Part shown: one piece after another, positions 12,505-26,209 of the stretch
Numbering within the stretch: position 1 is the first letter of the stretch
How the letters are laid out: every line of letters starts with the position of its first letter
Assembly (NCBI RefSeq): GCF_905220415.1
Contig: NC_059539.1
Span: 10,168,001 to 10,232,000 of the forward strand
Origin: Colias croceus
Taxonomy: Eukaryota; Arthropoda; Insecta; Lepidoptera; Pieridae
DNA: 64,000 nucleotides
Direction: 5' to 3'
The notes under the pieces: model-generated
Database searches by the model: none
Seen by the model: only the letters and a program-made list of their open reading frames with translations
What the model was told of the DNA's origin: nothing
Program-made: the position numbers and the translations under genes

Positions 12505-14027
12505 TTAAAATAATTGACGTCATCAATCCAACATAACGCTGATCATTTATAATTTGACACAACAATGATTGCCAGCCAATATCTCCTACCGTCTTACGTT
12601 CGTTCCTGTTGCTTATCCTCATCGAATCGCTTTACATATTTACGATTCCTAAAAGTTTTCAGCTCGATCAATCACCGTCCAATGACAGACAACAATTTAT
12701 AATAACACAATATCTTGTACTTCCTTGTTGTTGAGTTTGAGCGTGAAATTAGCTTCAGCGATACTATCTAGTGGTCATAGATAATCCATTATGTCAACAT
12801 AATCTACATTGCTTACCGTGCCGTCGTACATAACCGTTTATGCCAACAATAACAGTCGGAGTTTGTTCATAACTATATCGGAATTTGTTTATGGTTTGCT
12901 TTCGATTGCGATTCGAAGATTTGTAAGACTGATGCGAGAAATGTTGGAGGATTTGGTTACAAAACATTTGCAGGGAGCTAGCTATTTTAATAAGGACGGA
13001 GGAACTGTGTCCATTAAATATGACATAAGTACCTACGTTACATATCTCTCATTTGTTTTGATTTAAAACGAATTTGTACAAATAAATATCTCGTGATTTA
13101 ATTATGTGATACTTAGTTAAATAATAATATTTATGATTAATATCAATATTTTAAAAGACCCTGGATTTAAATTAAGAATAGAAACAAACAAGATAACAGT
13201 TTCAAAAAATACAAAATTAAAGAAAGAAAACAGAAAATGCGTTCTTATATCATTTAGGTACATTCACTCAATTCTTACTCAATTACTTAACAACAGTTAT
13301 AAACAGTCTATAAAACCTCGTATAGTAGTTGTGATAACACACATTTCAATACTATGTATGCTTAATCCATTCGCGATCTCCAAATAATGTAAATCTTTGT
13401 TTTCCGGACCACACAAAGAAGTACAAACAAGCTTAGGTTTATGTCAATAACACCGTTTGCCATCTGCTCATTTATGATTCTTGTTGACTCTAGTAAGTTT
13501 GACGTGATTCTGCTTATTTCACTTTATAAGGTAAGGTTTACAAGTCATAGCAAATTTTCATTGAATTAACAAATCGTGTAAAATATAAGTCAGGTGATAA
13601 GTAAAAATCTACAATTTCGACACACATCTTCTTGACGGAAAGTAACAATAACTTTTCTGTACAAAATTTATATCGCTATCTGGTAGATACGTACCTAAGC
13701 ACATCAAATATCACAAACAAAAAACGTCAACAATACATTATAAATTATAACGTAATCGTTGTACATTAGCATAATTGTCATTAAGATAACCATTACTCGT
13801 AATAAATAAGCAAACAAAAACCTTATCAATGAGGTTACCTACGTTTTTACCGCTATTTCCCTTGTGCATGCAGCGCGCCAGACACTGCGCTGTGACAAAC
13901 AGAAGAATTATCATGTGCGTGGTGCGAATGCGATGATTCGCACATATCCCACCCGCGGCGAAGTTTCCTCGCCACTTTATGTGACGCCGCATGTGTCTGT
14001 TATGTGTATCTATTGTATAACTAATAC
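12505..14027. other. Non-genic
   Basis: A somewhat GC-richer patch lies at 13860-13990 with a small stem (gtgcgaat...attcgcac). No supported exon. Confidence 0.4.
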
Positions 14028-14214
14028 CATGCTGCGCTCCGCGTTTTCACCAGCGTTTCTCCGCTTCTGTTGGTCTTAGCGTGATGATATATATAGCGTA
14101 TAGCCTTCCTCGATAAATGGGCTATCCTACGCTGAAAGAATTTTTCAAATCGGACCAGAAGTTTTTGAGATTAGCGTGTTCAAACAAAAAAACTCTTCAA
14201 CTTTATAATATTAG
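14028..14214 (-). mobile_element. Helitron-like element
   Basis: It starts around ctgcgctccgcgttttcacc, continues through ttcaaatcggaccagaagtt and ends ctttataatattagca. Confidence 0.65.
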
Positions 14215-14919
14215 CATACTGTATACCATTCTATAGACATCAACAAACTAGGATGTTTACGCCGGGAATATCTCACGCGACAACGTCGACGACAATTAAC
14301 TACTTTCAAACTGTTACATTCCGATTCCAACTGGAATGCTTAACTATAATGCGTGAATAAATAAACATTTAGTGCGAAGTCTATTGCATATCTTGTTTAA
14401 GACGATAATACATCTGATGGTGAAAATTCACTCCACTTGTCCCTTCGCAGGATGTGCGCCGAGTTTTAATTACTTTTATTACCGAGACATACCTAAGCTG
14501 AGAGAACTAAGTGAATGTACTTCGTAACCAGAGCACTAAATCTCGGCTAGACTTGTGAAATATCACAGATGCTAGTGCGTTCGTCTCGTGGGAAACGTGA
14601 GATAAATTCCCGTGAAATCGATTAAACAAAGAGACTTTAAAAATACCTTTTAAAGATAGTTACACTTTTACTTTTGTTCCTAAGTGAGTATTTTCATTTA
14701 TTACTTGGTTGTCTTTTGAATTCTTGTATGTGAAATTTATAAAACTGCCAATTAAAAATAAACTAATTGAAAATTTGTAAACGTTTCTATAATGTTTATA
14801 TAATCCGTATATAACCTTGTAGATATTATGTAGTCGGGCGGGTCGCGCCAAGCTGTCTCAACGTACTTTCGTGTTCACATTCGTTTATTGCTATAATTAC
14901 CTACTAATAATCTATATTC

Positions 14920-15039
14920 TATACATATTATAATAAATCTGTAGAAGGGTCAATTCTGTACATTGAAAATATTGAAAAAATAAATAGCAGGGGGTGTTAC
15001 TGGATCGATACCAAACCCAAATATGTGATTAAAAAAATT

Positions 15040-15072
<33 letters not shown>

Positions 15073-15240
15073 ATGTTCAGGCATCACGTGAAAACTAACG
15101 GTTCGATTTCGATGAAACTTGGTATAATTATACCTTATTATCCTGGGCATGAAATAGGATACTTTTTATCCCGGAAAAATACGTAGAAAAAAAGTAAATC
15201 TTAATTTTTCCGCGCGGACGGAGTCGCGGGCGGAAGCTAG
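14920..15240 (+). mobile_element. Helitron-like element with (TCTG)n, forward copy
   Basis: It runs from tatacatattataataaatc through gggtgttactggatcgatac, seven or so tctg units and cgatttcgatgaaacttgg to gggcggaagctag. A longer copy in reverse lies at 21118-21607. Confidence 0.75.
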
Positions 15241-17394
15241 TAATAAATATTGCTATATTATTCTCGAGTAAAATGATAATTACAACAGCAAATACGACGC
15301 ATTTAAATAATGATCGCTCTAAATTGTAAATAAGCGACATTTAAAATTATGCTACTGTATTCGCGAACCATTGAACATGCTATTATTATTAAGAAATAAT
15401 TTCAAGCACACAGTTTTATCTCTGTAAATTATAATAGGATTAAAATAATAGTGCTCTTAGTTTACATTACATTCCAACTGTGTCCAGGAAAATAATCTCT
15501 GATAGATGTAAACGTAGTTGAAACAATAAATATAAGTTCAGACCCAATTACAAGGTAGATATTACAGTCGATACTGAATGCAGCTTGAGATTTCACTTCT
15601 TATTTGAAACAGATCGATTCATAGATACCTCGAGATTCTATAATAGACAAGGGAGATAGCTGCGACGCTAGCGGTATAAAATAATAGCTGTTGCCTAATC
15701 TATTTTATCATTAACTCATTAAAATTTGACTTGCCTTGTTATGATTTCAAGAAGAGATGGTTAATAACGCATGTTTAAAAAAGAAGGAGTTTATTGTCTG
15801 AAAGAGCTATTTTTAGCTTTATTCTTTAAACTGGCTAGAATCTAAAAAATATATAAAAGGAAAAGCAGTACCTACTTAAAATACAAAATCACTAACTTTA
15901 CCTTCTTGGTAATACAGTTATATTATCATCAATTTAAAGCTAAGCCTTAACGCAGCGAGGCGACCATTTGCGCTAAGATATATTGTTAAAACACATCTGA
16001 AACAAAACAGTAGCCCATTCTAATGTAAAAGCCCAGTGTCTACAATTCATGGCCATCACATGTGCAGGCTCTTTCATTAATTTTAACTACGCGCGCGCGC
16101 AACTTCGATTAAAATCTTGCAGGTGACTGGCGCGCATATCAATATACTTATTTTAGTTACAATGCCGCTATATTTACTGTTTGTTTTTAACTGCACCCTT
16201 AAGTTTAACAACAACTTGATAAAGTTATAAATTATGGAACATATTGTAGCGCTCGAATTGGATTTTTATGGTAGTCTGCTGTTATAGCTGGCTTCTGTGA
16301 ACAATATGCAACAAAGTTTTTATCTAACATCAAATTTAAGAGTGTTTAAATAATATTATAGTTTTGAACTTTTTAAAAGCCTATGAAAACTAATTATAAT
16401 TAGTTAGTAATTATTTTTCTTCAGCACCACTTTTTAATATGGTCAATGGTTTGGGAAGAACTCTAAATCATTGTTCAAAACAGCGGTAAATAGCCAAAAT
16501 GATCGCTAACCTTCCAAAGGAGAAGGCACTTTAAGAAGGTACCTCGAATTTGGAGTAGGTAATAGGGATTTAGGAGTTGTCGCCAATGTCGCCTAGGTAA
16601 GTAAAATCACAACAAATATTGCTAATGATGGGTAAACGAAGTAAGTAAAAGCTTGCAATAAAGCTGAAATTAGTTCCTTTCGCGGCATGTTTCTATCTAA
16701 ATTAGTGATAACATCGCGGTTGACGTAAATTTTAGCCAATATGTGCGAAATGTTGAGGTAAGTATTTAATTATATCCTTTTCGATAAACATCTACCGAAT
16801 TACGTGGGATCATTAAAAGCAATGAACAGGCTTTGATAAGGCTTCATTCAGGATGTTAATCCGTTAGTTTCACATGAATTAGTACGAATGTTTCAGTGCG
16901 TTTATGTTTGTAATTTTAGATTATTTTTATGGTAAAATGACGTGTCTGTTTTTATTGTTAATTAGTTATGAATATTGTCTTTCTTTAAGTAAGGAAACCA
17001 AACATTTATAATATTATTTGAAATTCCATCAGTACCTACTTACTTGTTTTTGCATACTTTTACTATTCATGAATTAAGATAAAATTCAAGATAAAATTTG
17101 TTTAAACCTTCAAAATATCTGAACTCTGCAAGAAAATGTCGATTTCATCGAAGCAGCTAACAGAAGAAACAAGAAGATAGAAGTTACAAGAAGATAGAAG
17201 AAAGAAGATCTCGCACCATGCACAGGCAATGGCACTGGAAGAATTCACGGGGTTTTTGTAACATTCCCGTGGTCTCTTAGTGGCATCACTGGTGCTGGGC
17301 GATCCGTCCTTAAACTTACTGAAGAAGAAGATCAAGTAGTTCAAATTGACGTGGCAGTTTTATGGGAATCTAAATGTGAAATGAGCAATGTGAT

Positions 17395-17560
17395 CAGTGC
17401 CGGCGTTAGGGGGGGCGAGAGGGGGCGATGGCCCAGGGCGACAAATTTTGGGGGGCGCCAAGGTCTGAAGTTGCCTCTCCTGGTGCAAACCTTCAGAACA
17501 CCTCAAGTGGGCGCCACAATATTTTCACCCGGGGTGTCAGTGGCCCTTACACCGGCACTG
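17395..17560. mobile_element. hAT-type MITE, 166 bp, with perfect 8-bp target duplication
   Basis: The inverted ends cagtgccggcgttaggg and cccttacaccggcactg are flanked by exact aatgtgat copies at 17387-17394 and 17561-17568. The interior is G-rich on the plus strand (several runs of four to seven G). Confidence 0.9.
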
Positions 17561-20164
17561 AATGTGATATATATATTTAGGAATAAGTCTTTCAGAATTA
17601 TGTGGCTTTTTATGTACGTATATTATGTGAAATGAGAAATGTATAGATATATTATTAGGAGTAGCTGTTATTATTTTATAAATTGTTTATGAAGAACGTT
17701 GTTTTGTTTGTTGTTCGTTTTCTTACACTTGTTTGGTCTGATTCTCATGATGTCGGATGTACCTAAAATTTATTAATGAGATGTAGGAAGGATGTGTACC
17801 TACGCGGAAATGACTTGATTAATTTATCGTATGTTAGTATTAGGATATTTTACAAATTTTGTATAAATTGAATAGAACTATAGGTAGATATATTATAAGA
17901 TTTTTCTCCGTTTATTATATCTCAGTATTTATATCCCGCCATTCTAAGAACAGTTCAACATTCAGTAGAAAAACAGAACATACGACTTGAGCTCTATGTA
18001 AGTATATTATTCTCTTTCAATAATTTCAAACATTGCATAATATAAATTATTTTCAAATAAAAAGGGAGACCCTTGTTTTTACAGTCGCAACAGTATAATT
18101 CTCACATGTACGATTACTTAACTAAAAAATCATCTCTTGTGTTGCAAGAGGATCTTTAATAACAAATTAATATATAATCTAGACCAGCTACATAATAAGC
18201 GGAGACTCCGCTCTTTAATTTATTACTGCAGTTTTTGCTAGCAAGCGAACAGTGACGGCTGTATTTTAAAACATAGCTACTAGTTAAGTGTTAGTTATCG
18301 TAGATTTATTGACCATTAATTAATGTCCATCAAAATAATTCTAAACAAGTTAGACATAAATCATTTAGCGTGTATCATCACGTTAAATTATATTTAAGAA
18401 TATGAAAACGGAATGTAGATTTGCACGATTTCTATTATTGTACTGACTTTCGTAATTAAAACGTTAATTTTCCCGCTCATTATATATTTTTATTAAGTTG
18501 ATTTGGTTTTTATGAAAAAGTTACAATGTCTTTTTCTTTGTATTTAGACCAGTTATTATTCTTGTGACGTAAATATATTTTGATAGAGCTCGTTAAAATT
18601 AATTCAAGCTTTCCACGTTTTTGTTTAAATATTTTTAATCAATTTTTTATCTAGTATCAGTGAATATAAGTAATATATAATTTTGTAGATATTTCTGTAA
18701 ACTTAATAGTTAATACCTCAGGCCATATACATTGAAGCTCATAACATTAAGCTTAAAGTAGCACGACGCGACGTTTTAAAATTTTAATTAAAATAAGATA
18801 CAGATATTTTCTTTATAGTTAAACATAAACGCAATATTTATACAACATAAGACGGTGAAATATTAAAGAATAATGTGTATCTAACACATAAATACATCAG
18901 TTAAATAGTTTTTCTTAGTAAACATTATTAAATCCCGTACAACTAATCTTGCTATAAAGTACCTATTGCATTTCTATGACGTTACATTAACACTTAGAAA
19001 TATCGTAAAGCTCAGCTTATAAAGAGCCACAAATAATTAACTTTTACATGGTTATGTTTGGTGGAATTAATGTCGTAAATATTCATGAATAGGGTATATT
19101 TTTTACCACTCATTTCAAAGTCAACCAATTGATATAAATTTATGTGTTAGGATTAAGAATAAAAAAAAGCATTAAAGTTGGTAGTAATTATAATCTGGCT
19201 GGAAGTGCCGAGTTGTCTTTATTTGGTGAGCTTTTTTGAGCTTTTGGCTACCTTTTGTTTCCGATTTGGTTTACAAATCAAGAAACAATTCTTGGTTTCA
19301 CTATATTATTTGTTATTTTGGTGACTAAGTGTGAAATTACGTTTGTCTCTCTGATTTATTTGTTACTACGTATGTTGCTACAAATGCGAAGATGTTTGTC
19401 TTTCGAGTTTTTTTTTCACAGGCGTAAATTTATTTACTCACCCATTCTGCTAATATAAATATATTATAATACTAAACGAAAAAATTATCTCGAAAGGCCT
19501 TTAACTGTAATATGGATAATGTAGACAAATTAAAAAGATACTTATATTTTTATAAAATTCGTAATCCTGTTGCAAATGCGATAGAATTGAGTTTCTTGAT
19601 CAGGCAAGTTTTTAAAATCTATTTTAAATAATATTTTGTAGCCAAGAAGGCTTACCTAAATCTAATTTGAATAATTTCAAATTGTTATCAATTAGACGTG
19701 AATCTTAATAGTCCTGTTAAATTTATTAATTGCGGAAGATAGTTGACATATTAACACGGACATGCCAATAGATAAACTACAAATATTCATTAACTTAAGT
19801 AAAGCTGTATAAAATATTATGTCATTAAAGGTGCTACCTCTATTACCGTGGCTTATGAAGAGCAACGAAGCAAAAAAACTCGCTAAAAATACATTAAAAA
19901 TGATATAAAATGTATAAAAACCATCAATTATATGACCTGATATGATTATGAAATTATAATGAATGACTTACAAATTACATTAACAAATAAAAATATTTAT
20001 TACATTTCGATACTGCCTATACGTAGGTACAGGAACGTGCAGGTATTGCCACATAATACCTGGCAATTTAAACAATTTATTTATTTTTTTACTTTATTTC
20101 GTTCTTTTACGCCTTATTTTTTGCTCACCCACCTCAATCAAAATCTCTCCTTACGCATATACAT

Positions 20165-20297
20165 ACGGTAGCCTGGAAGAGATCGCTACGTAGCGATAAG
20201 ACCGCCGTTTGTACATGTCTTTCTCTATTTTATGTTCTTTCTGTATTTGTATTCTCTTATGTGTGTGCAATAAAGTATAAAATAAATAAATAAATAT
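20165..20297 (+). repeat. LINE/SINE-type 3' tail with (TAAA)n
   Basis: gcctggaagagatcgctacg, tagcgataagaccgcc and gtgtgcaataaagtataaaa lead into a (taaa)n tail. This is a common insect non-LTR 3' end with a small stem (gctacgtagc). Confidence 0.6.
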
Positions 20298-21117
20298 TTT
20301 TAACATCAAAAGCAGATTGTATCTAATCTGTGCACCTGCATTTTACAACTTTCACGTTCCAATCGATCAGCATTATCGGAACACGTGTTAGAGCTGATAA
20401 CACGGCATTTATTATAAACTTGCAGTATTCGTTGATAACTAGTTGTACCCGTCAATCCCACTGTTCGATGGTACGCGTTTCCAATGATTATAGAGAAAGC
20501 AATAAGCTAATTAGATTTAGCGAACGAGATGAGTGAAATTCGCGTACTAAAAGTTGACGACTTTGTGTGGATCTTGAGTTTAAAAATCTACGATAATACG
20601 CGTTGTGATAATCTATAAACAAATATCATGGTTAAAGTAAGAATTGTATAAAAAATAAAATTATCTGTTTTTAAACTCCATTTTTTTAGAAATAACTTCT
20701 TTTTGAATCGTGGAAGAAATTAATGAATAAAACCTACTAGCAAAGTTAGTAGATGTGATTAAAATAAAAACATTTACTTACTGATTGGGATGATGGACAG
20801 TATGTGCATTGTGCATCTCTACAATTTCTACAAAACAATTATTAAAGTTATGAAAGTGGAAATTCTGTGTGTCATCAGGTACGAAGCTTCGTAGGTTGTG
20901 GTAGTGTTGGTATGTTCTTGAATAAGAACATAAAAGTTGGGAAAATTCGACAATAGGATAATGAAACTAGATACTTATTTAAAATAATAAAAAATCTGTT
21001 GTATTTCAAATTTATTTATTATTACTCGTTATTCATACTGGGTTTTATCGTTTAACAAGAATGAATTTAAAAGTATTAACTCTGGAAGCAAAAGCTTCTG
21101 AGATTTTTTATGATAAA

Positions 21118-21607
21118 CTAGCTTCCGCCCGCGACTCCGTCCGCGCGGATGTCGGTCTTCGCGTGGATGGTTTATTTCTCCATTTTGAGTAACTCTGACA
21201 ATGACATCTTATAAATATATATTGGACCCAAATACGGCTAGGCCTATAATAATACGCAACGTGTGTTCGCGTTTCTACAGAACAACTTCTATGGATAAAA
21301 CTGAAAAATTAAGATTATTTTTTTTCTACGTATTTTTCCAGAATAAAAAGTATCCTATTTTACGCCCAGGATAATAAGGTATAATCATACCAAGTTTCAT
21401 CGAAATCGAACCGGTAGTTTTCACGTGATGTCTTCACATACAGACAGACAGACAGACAGACAGACGGACAGATAGACAGACAAAAATTTTTTTAATCACA
21501 TATTTGGGTTTGGTATCGATCCAGTAACACCCCCTGGTATTTATTTTTTCAATATCTTCAATGTACAGAATTGACCCTTCTACAGATTTATTATATGTAT
21601 AGATTAT
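21118..21607 (-). mobile_element. Helitron-like element with (CAGA)n, reverse copy
   Basis: ctagcttccgcccgcgactc starts it; it ends cagatttattatatgtatag. It matches the element at 14920 in reverse and holds about 150 bp (21150-21300) that the shorter copy lacks. Confidence 0.75.
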
Positions 21608-21653
21608 TCATTTTATCGAATAGTATTAATATAATAATATTAATATAACGTAT

Positions 21654-21911
21654 CGACGCGGTTGGCGCAGTGGTAAAGTAACTGCCTACTGAGCCGACGG
21701 TCCCGGGTTCGATCCCCGGTCAGGGCAAATATTTGTGTGATGAACTCAATTAATTGTTCTTGGGTCTGGGTGTTATTATCTATATATGTATTTATTAAAA
21801 ATATTATATTTATCGTCGCCTAGTACCCACAACACAAGCCTTAATTGAGCTTACTGTGGGACTAGGTCGATTTGTGTAATAATGTCCTATAATATTTATT
21901 TATTATTATTT
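21654..21911 (+). mobile_element. tRNA-derived SINE
   Basis: Pol III A box tggcgcagtgg at 21663-21673 and B box ggttcgatccc at 21706-21716. An unrelated body shared with the SINE at 23785 follows (gcaaatatttgtgtgatgaa, ctgggtgttattatctat), then an AT-rich tail. No full tRNA cloverleaf with a 3' acceptor is present, so it is not a functional tRNA. Confidence 0.85.
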
Positions 21912-23352
21912 ATAAAAGTAAGTATAAGTATATAAGCAAATAATCCAGGTCCACCATTAAATACATTATTTGATATAATTGCAAATTCTATGAAAGTTGT
22001 CAAATAAGGGCGGCAGAAGCAGACTTCCTGTTTCCGCTGACCAACATTGTGTTCTATTTATATCTGTAAGTTTAGGGCGTCAAGTCCATGGGGTATAGCC
22101 ATATACGATTCATTGGAATTCCTCTATGTGTCTGAATGAACTCACACCAAATATGATTCATCGAGGACGGAGGAATAAAGAAATGCTAAGGCTGAGTTGA
22201 ATATAGTTCAACTTATGGTAAGTTAAAAGTATAATGATTTTCAGTTCACAAGTAAAATGAAGTAGAATGGTTGTAGGACTATATCCAAATTTTATTTTTT
22301 AAGGTAAGATCAGCTGCCTCAGGACATTTTTCCACTTAGAACACGCGTTTAACCTGGATAGGAATAGAAAAAACGCGTAAAACAAGCCTTAACTAAAAGT
22401 TTGTGTGTCACGATCGAAACTGCTGCAGAAAATTCTTCTTTAACGATAACTAGCAGACGCGTCAAGTCAAGAATGCACGGAAAAAATACAGAATGTTTTA
22501 ATTCTGAGTAATTCCGTTTGAACTTTATCATCTTGAACATATGCAAATTAAAAGTTAACACAAAAACTATCACTTAAGCATTTATCTGCTCATTACCATA
22601 CCATGCTCGTAGAACATGTTAAGCATTTTTGTCTATATCAGTCAATTGATTTGCTTTTTACATAGCGATTGATCATTTGCATGCGGCGCTAAATAAGGTG
22701 GGGACTGGGGAATAAGGTTGCCACTTTGCCAGTGTTAATATACCGCTGGTATTCATGTGTATTGTTAAATAGGGTTTATACCACTGACAAAAAGGCTAAA
22801 AAAAAATGATGGCTGAAAAAAATGTAACCACGAATTTATTGTTCTTTTTTTAATTTAAAGTCTTAGAAACGAAATCCAAATCCTTAATTTTTTTTATTAA
22901 TTTATAAAGAATTATAAATATAGTATCATGTATTTTCAAGCGCTGATAGTTGTTGCAATTGTTTTGTTGAAAAGTCAAGTAATTTTGAAAATGTTGGTAA
23001 CCCTTACAAATGTTTTTTCTTATCTGCTTTGGGTTAATGCAAGTTACTGTCACATCACACATGGTGTTGAGTGAAAACTGTTAAGGCGAGTGTTCGTAAT
23101 GCAATTGTAAAATGAATGCAAATTAATTGTTTCTGTTTCGACAAATTCCTAATATGTTATGTTTTTAATAACTAAAGAGAATGATAATCACATACGTATA
23201 CAATTCTTTGTTGAGCATGACAAGATTAAACGCGCGTTTAATCGATCTTAAAATTATTTTTAACATCGAGTTTTCATGTAGATGTTTTCATGATAGGTCA
23301 CATGAGTCAAGAAAATTGAAAAATCAAACTATTAAGTATTTTCTCATTATAT

Positions 23353-24948
23353 TCATCCAAGTTTATCCTTACAATACAAATTCCGTGAGTTAATTTTGAT
23401 CCAACTATAGAAGTACGATACGTTCGTATACACAACTAGACCTCGGGTAGTTTCTGGCCTTTTGAAGGAAACTATACCAATCTGTATGAAGTCATTGATG
23501 ACTAAAGCGCTGCCGGAATCGCCCCTAAAATTATATAAACATTATTTATTATACTTGTTTTATAGTACTTGTTCTATGTATTGCATTGCTCAAATTACCG
23601 CCTCATTTAGTTTCCTCGTAAACATTTTTTTCATGCATGTAACCAATGTTTTAACGGCTATTTTATTCATTGCAAAATGAAATAAAAATTATGCTAAATC
23701 GTTCTGACAAGCAGTGAGCTGTAACAATGGATTATAAGGACGCCTATAATTCTGCTCAACCATACGAAGAATTGTTTTACTGACTGACCTGGCTTGGTTG
23801 GTAGTGACCCAGCCTTCCAAGCCAGCGGTCGTGACTCGGGGGTTCGATTCTCACCCAGGGTAAATATTTGTGTGATGAACATAGACGTTTGCTCTTTGTC
23901 TGGGTGTTAATTATCTATAATTTTATGTAAAATTATATATCTATGTTTATCAGGCATCTGGTTTCCATAATGCAAGCGAAAGCTTAGTATGGGATCAGAT
24001 CGAGCCGTGTGTTAAAATTATCCTGAAATATTTATTTATTAAAAAAAAAAATTTGTCCGGTGGAATCACAACCCTCTACTTCATGATAGTAAGTCGCATA
24101 TGGTAACAAATTTCAAGGATAATCAATCAGTGCTCATATCTGATGATATTTGTATATTTTAGATATTTATTTACCTTGATCTTTGTAAGCTCTATATACT
24201 ATTAATACTTACTCCGATGCATATCGATTTTCATTAGTATCACCAGCACACATGCACCCTTTGGGGATACCCGGTAAAACCTTCCTACATTCAGCTAATG
24301 TCCACACTTTCTGCTCTGTTGAATGTAGCCATGTACTTTTGATTGAATTATATTCCTGTAATAATACGGATAAAACTGAAGATAGGTAGATATTCTATAG
24401 AAGTTTAAAACAAAGTTTCAGGAACAATTAATACAATGGATATGTTAAAAATAAATATTTAAGGAAGTTAATAACACAATCAAGTAAGTAACGCTTACGT
24501 CGATTAGCCCCCATCCAGCGACTGCCGCCATTTTCTTGGGAGGAGGTCGCTTCAGTATAGACACTCGTTTAACATACTTATCCAAAGAAAGGGGTACCCG
24601 TAGCACTGCTAGAGCTATATCATTGCTCACTTCATGAGAATCATAGTGCTCATGTATTATAAAATCAGCCACCTTATATTTCTTGCCTTTACCACGATTA
24701 GCATTTCCGACAAACGCGTTTACATTCCCAGGATTCTTACAAGATTCGAAGCAATGCGCCGCCGAAATAAGCACTTTTTGGTTTAAAATTGACGACCCAC
24801 AAATATAGGCGCCTTGATAATCTCGAATTGAAAGAAACACGGAATGAGCGTAGTATTCTATAGCTGCCCGATCTCCGTTCACCACAAAAGGTTCAATTTT
24901 TCCTTGTGCATCAACGAATAATATTACAAAAGCAATTACAACAATCAT
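23353..24948 (-). CDS. Secreted S1A serine protease (downstream paralogue of a tandem pair)
   Basis: Minus-strand exons: 24948-24499, 24355-24213, 23524-23353 (765 nt, 254 aa), with GT-AG introns in the same phases (0, 2) as the neighbour. Residues 1-14 form a signal peptide ending near VDA-QG. The mature N-terminus is VVNGDRAA after KIEPF, with Phe where trypsins have Arg or Lys. Triad: H65 in ISAAHC, D110 in SNDIALAV, S201 in EGDSGSAL. Chymotrypsin position 189 is Tyr, and the C191-C220 disulphide is absent. Shared unusual features (EPF-VV start, HSVFL, GDSGSA) show that the pair arose by tandem duplication. It could be a protease of unusual specificity or a weakly active homologue; the sequence cannot decide. 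Confidence 0.93.
23785..24051 (+). mobile_element. tRNA-derived SINE with poly(A) tail
   Basis: A-box-like ttggttggtagtgaccc near 23794, B box ggttcgattc at 23841-23850, body taaatatttgtgtgatgaac as in the SINE at 21654, ending in an 11-A tail. It lies in intron 2 of the downstream protease gene, opposite to that gene's transcription. Confidence 0.85.
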
Positions 24949-26054
24949 TCTGTTTTTAGCAAAGTCACTTTGTTGAGAGTGTAATGGATCACATTTAGTG
25001 TATCATTGCGGCTCATTACACGAATCATTGAATCTTAATTACCGCGTAAGTGCTTTATGTTTTGCGTCATCGAAGATGGTACTCGTGACCGGCAAGAGAA
25101 CGAAAATCTGTGACGTAACATTTTTTTCTGATGGTTTTAATAGTGAAGTAAAATTATTTGTACAAGAAATTAGATGTATTGACGTCCGCTGAAGTCAAAT
25201 AAAATAAGTTATAAGGATTATTTGTTTATTAATTGAGTCATAGGCCCGTTATTTTTAGGAGAAATATGTCAGACTCCGATATGGACATGTTTTAGTCTAT
25301 GAGTAAATCTAAATGCCTATTAATTATTATTATCATTGGCTGTCCTATTCTTGATTTTGTAGGTATAAATACCATGTTTTAATGGAATGTGTTAATTTAT
25401 TCTTAACAATATACCCTTGAATCTACCATCACTAGGGTTGCAATAGTTTCCTAATTGCAATGTCTTTCATAATCAGCTAGAAGTTAGAACACTTTTCGGG
25501 CTCCTTTTATAGAATTGTAGCATTTGATTAGAATATTGCTACCCTATAAATCCAAACGGATTATTAAATAGATAGATAATTAATATCGGAATAATAGATA
25601 TTAGATACTAAACAGTGAAAAGAAAAAAAAAACAATTGGTTTCTATGTATATTTATTGCTTAGAATAAATTTAATATAAAAGGAATAGACTTCATCTAAA
25701 TTATTTTTTGTAGCGCAAATTTTGCCTCTACAAATGCAGAGCGCTAGGCAAAATGTTTTTAAAGTAGCCTTTGGAAAAGCATAAAGCCGAACAATAAAAT
25801 AAACTAGGCCTCGAAAATATTTTTAGGTCATTTTTTATGAAGAAGAAAATAAATTAAACTATATCTTATCAAAGTGAGAGTTATCAATGTTGCACGGATG
25901 GTAATTAGCACACTCATCCATCTACCCAGTTGCAGCGCTCATATTATTTTGTACTGCGTTGATGAAAAAGGAAAGATCGTAGTAGGTATCCAGAATTTGT
26001 CCCTAGCTTATTTGATAAATAGAATTCAACTAAGTATTCTCAATATAATTTGCC

Positions 26055-26089
26055 AGAATTGCAAGTTACGATGAATAACTTGCAATTCT
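26055..26089. repeat. Perfect 14-bp hairpin
   Basis: agaattgcaagtta and taacttgcaattct with a 7-nt loop, between the two protease genes. Confidence 0.75.
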
Positions 26090-26209
26090 TTATAAATAAT
26101 ATTTTTTATTTGATTTTAACATCTGAATTATTAAATGATTCTTATCAACAGTCAGCCAAAGAGGCTTAAAGTAAAATTATTTAAATAAAGTAAAATTGAT
26201 AAAACTTTC

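Larger units (their letters stand above)
15241..21117. other. Mostly non-genic
   Basis: Apart from the hAT MITE (17395) and the LINE tail (20165), nothing is recognised. A (CG)n tract (gcgcgcgcgc) lies near 16091. Confidence 0.5.

Noticed and set aside
12809..13066. 85-codon open frame
   Set aside because: AT-rich composition, no domain motif, no splice or promoter context; expected by chance.
15044..15071. Regular short repeats resembling an array
   Set aside because: A (TCTG)n microsatellite inside a Helitron-like element; a CRISPR array is not expected in a eukaryotic genome.
17102..17344. 80-codon minus-strand frame next to the hAT MITE
   Set aside because: Composed partly of (GAAGAA)-type simple repeat; no domain seen, possibly an old element fragment.
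21663..21727. Possible tRNA gene
   Set aside because: A and B boxes are present but the acceptor and anticodon arms do not pair, and a SINE body follows.
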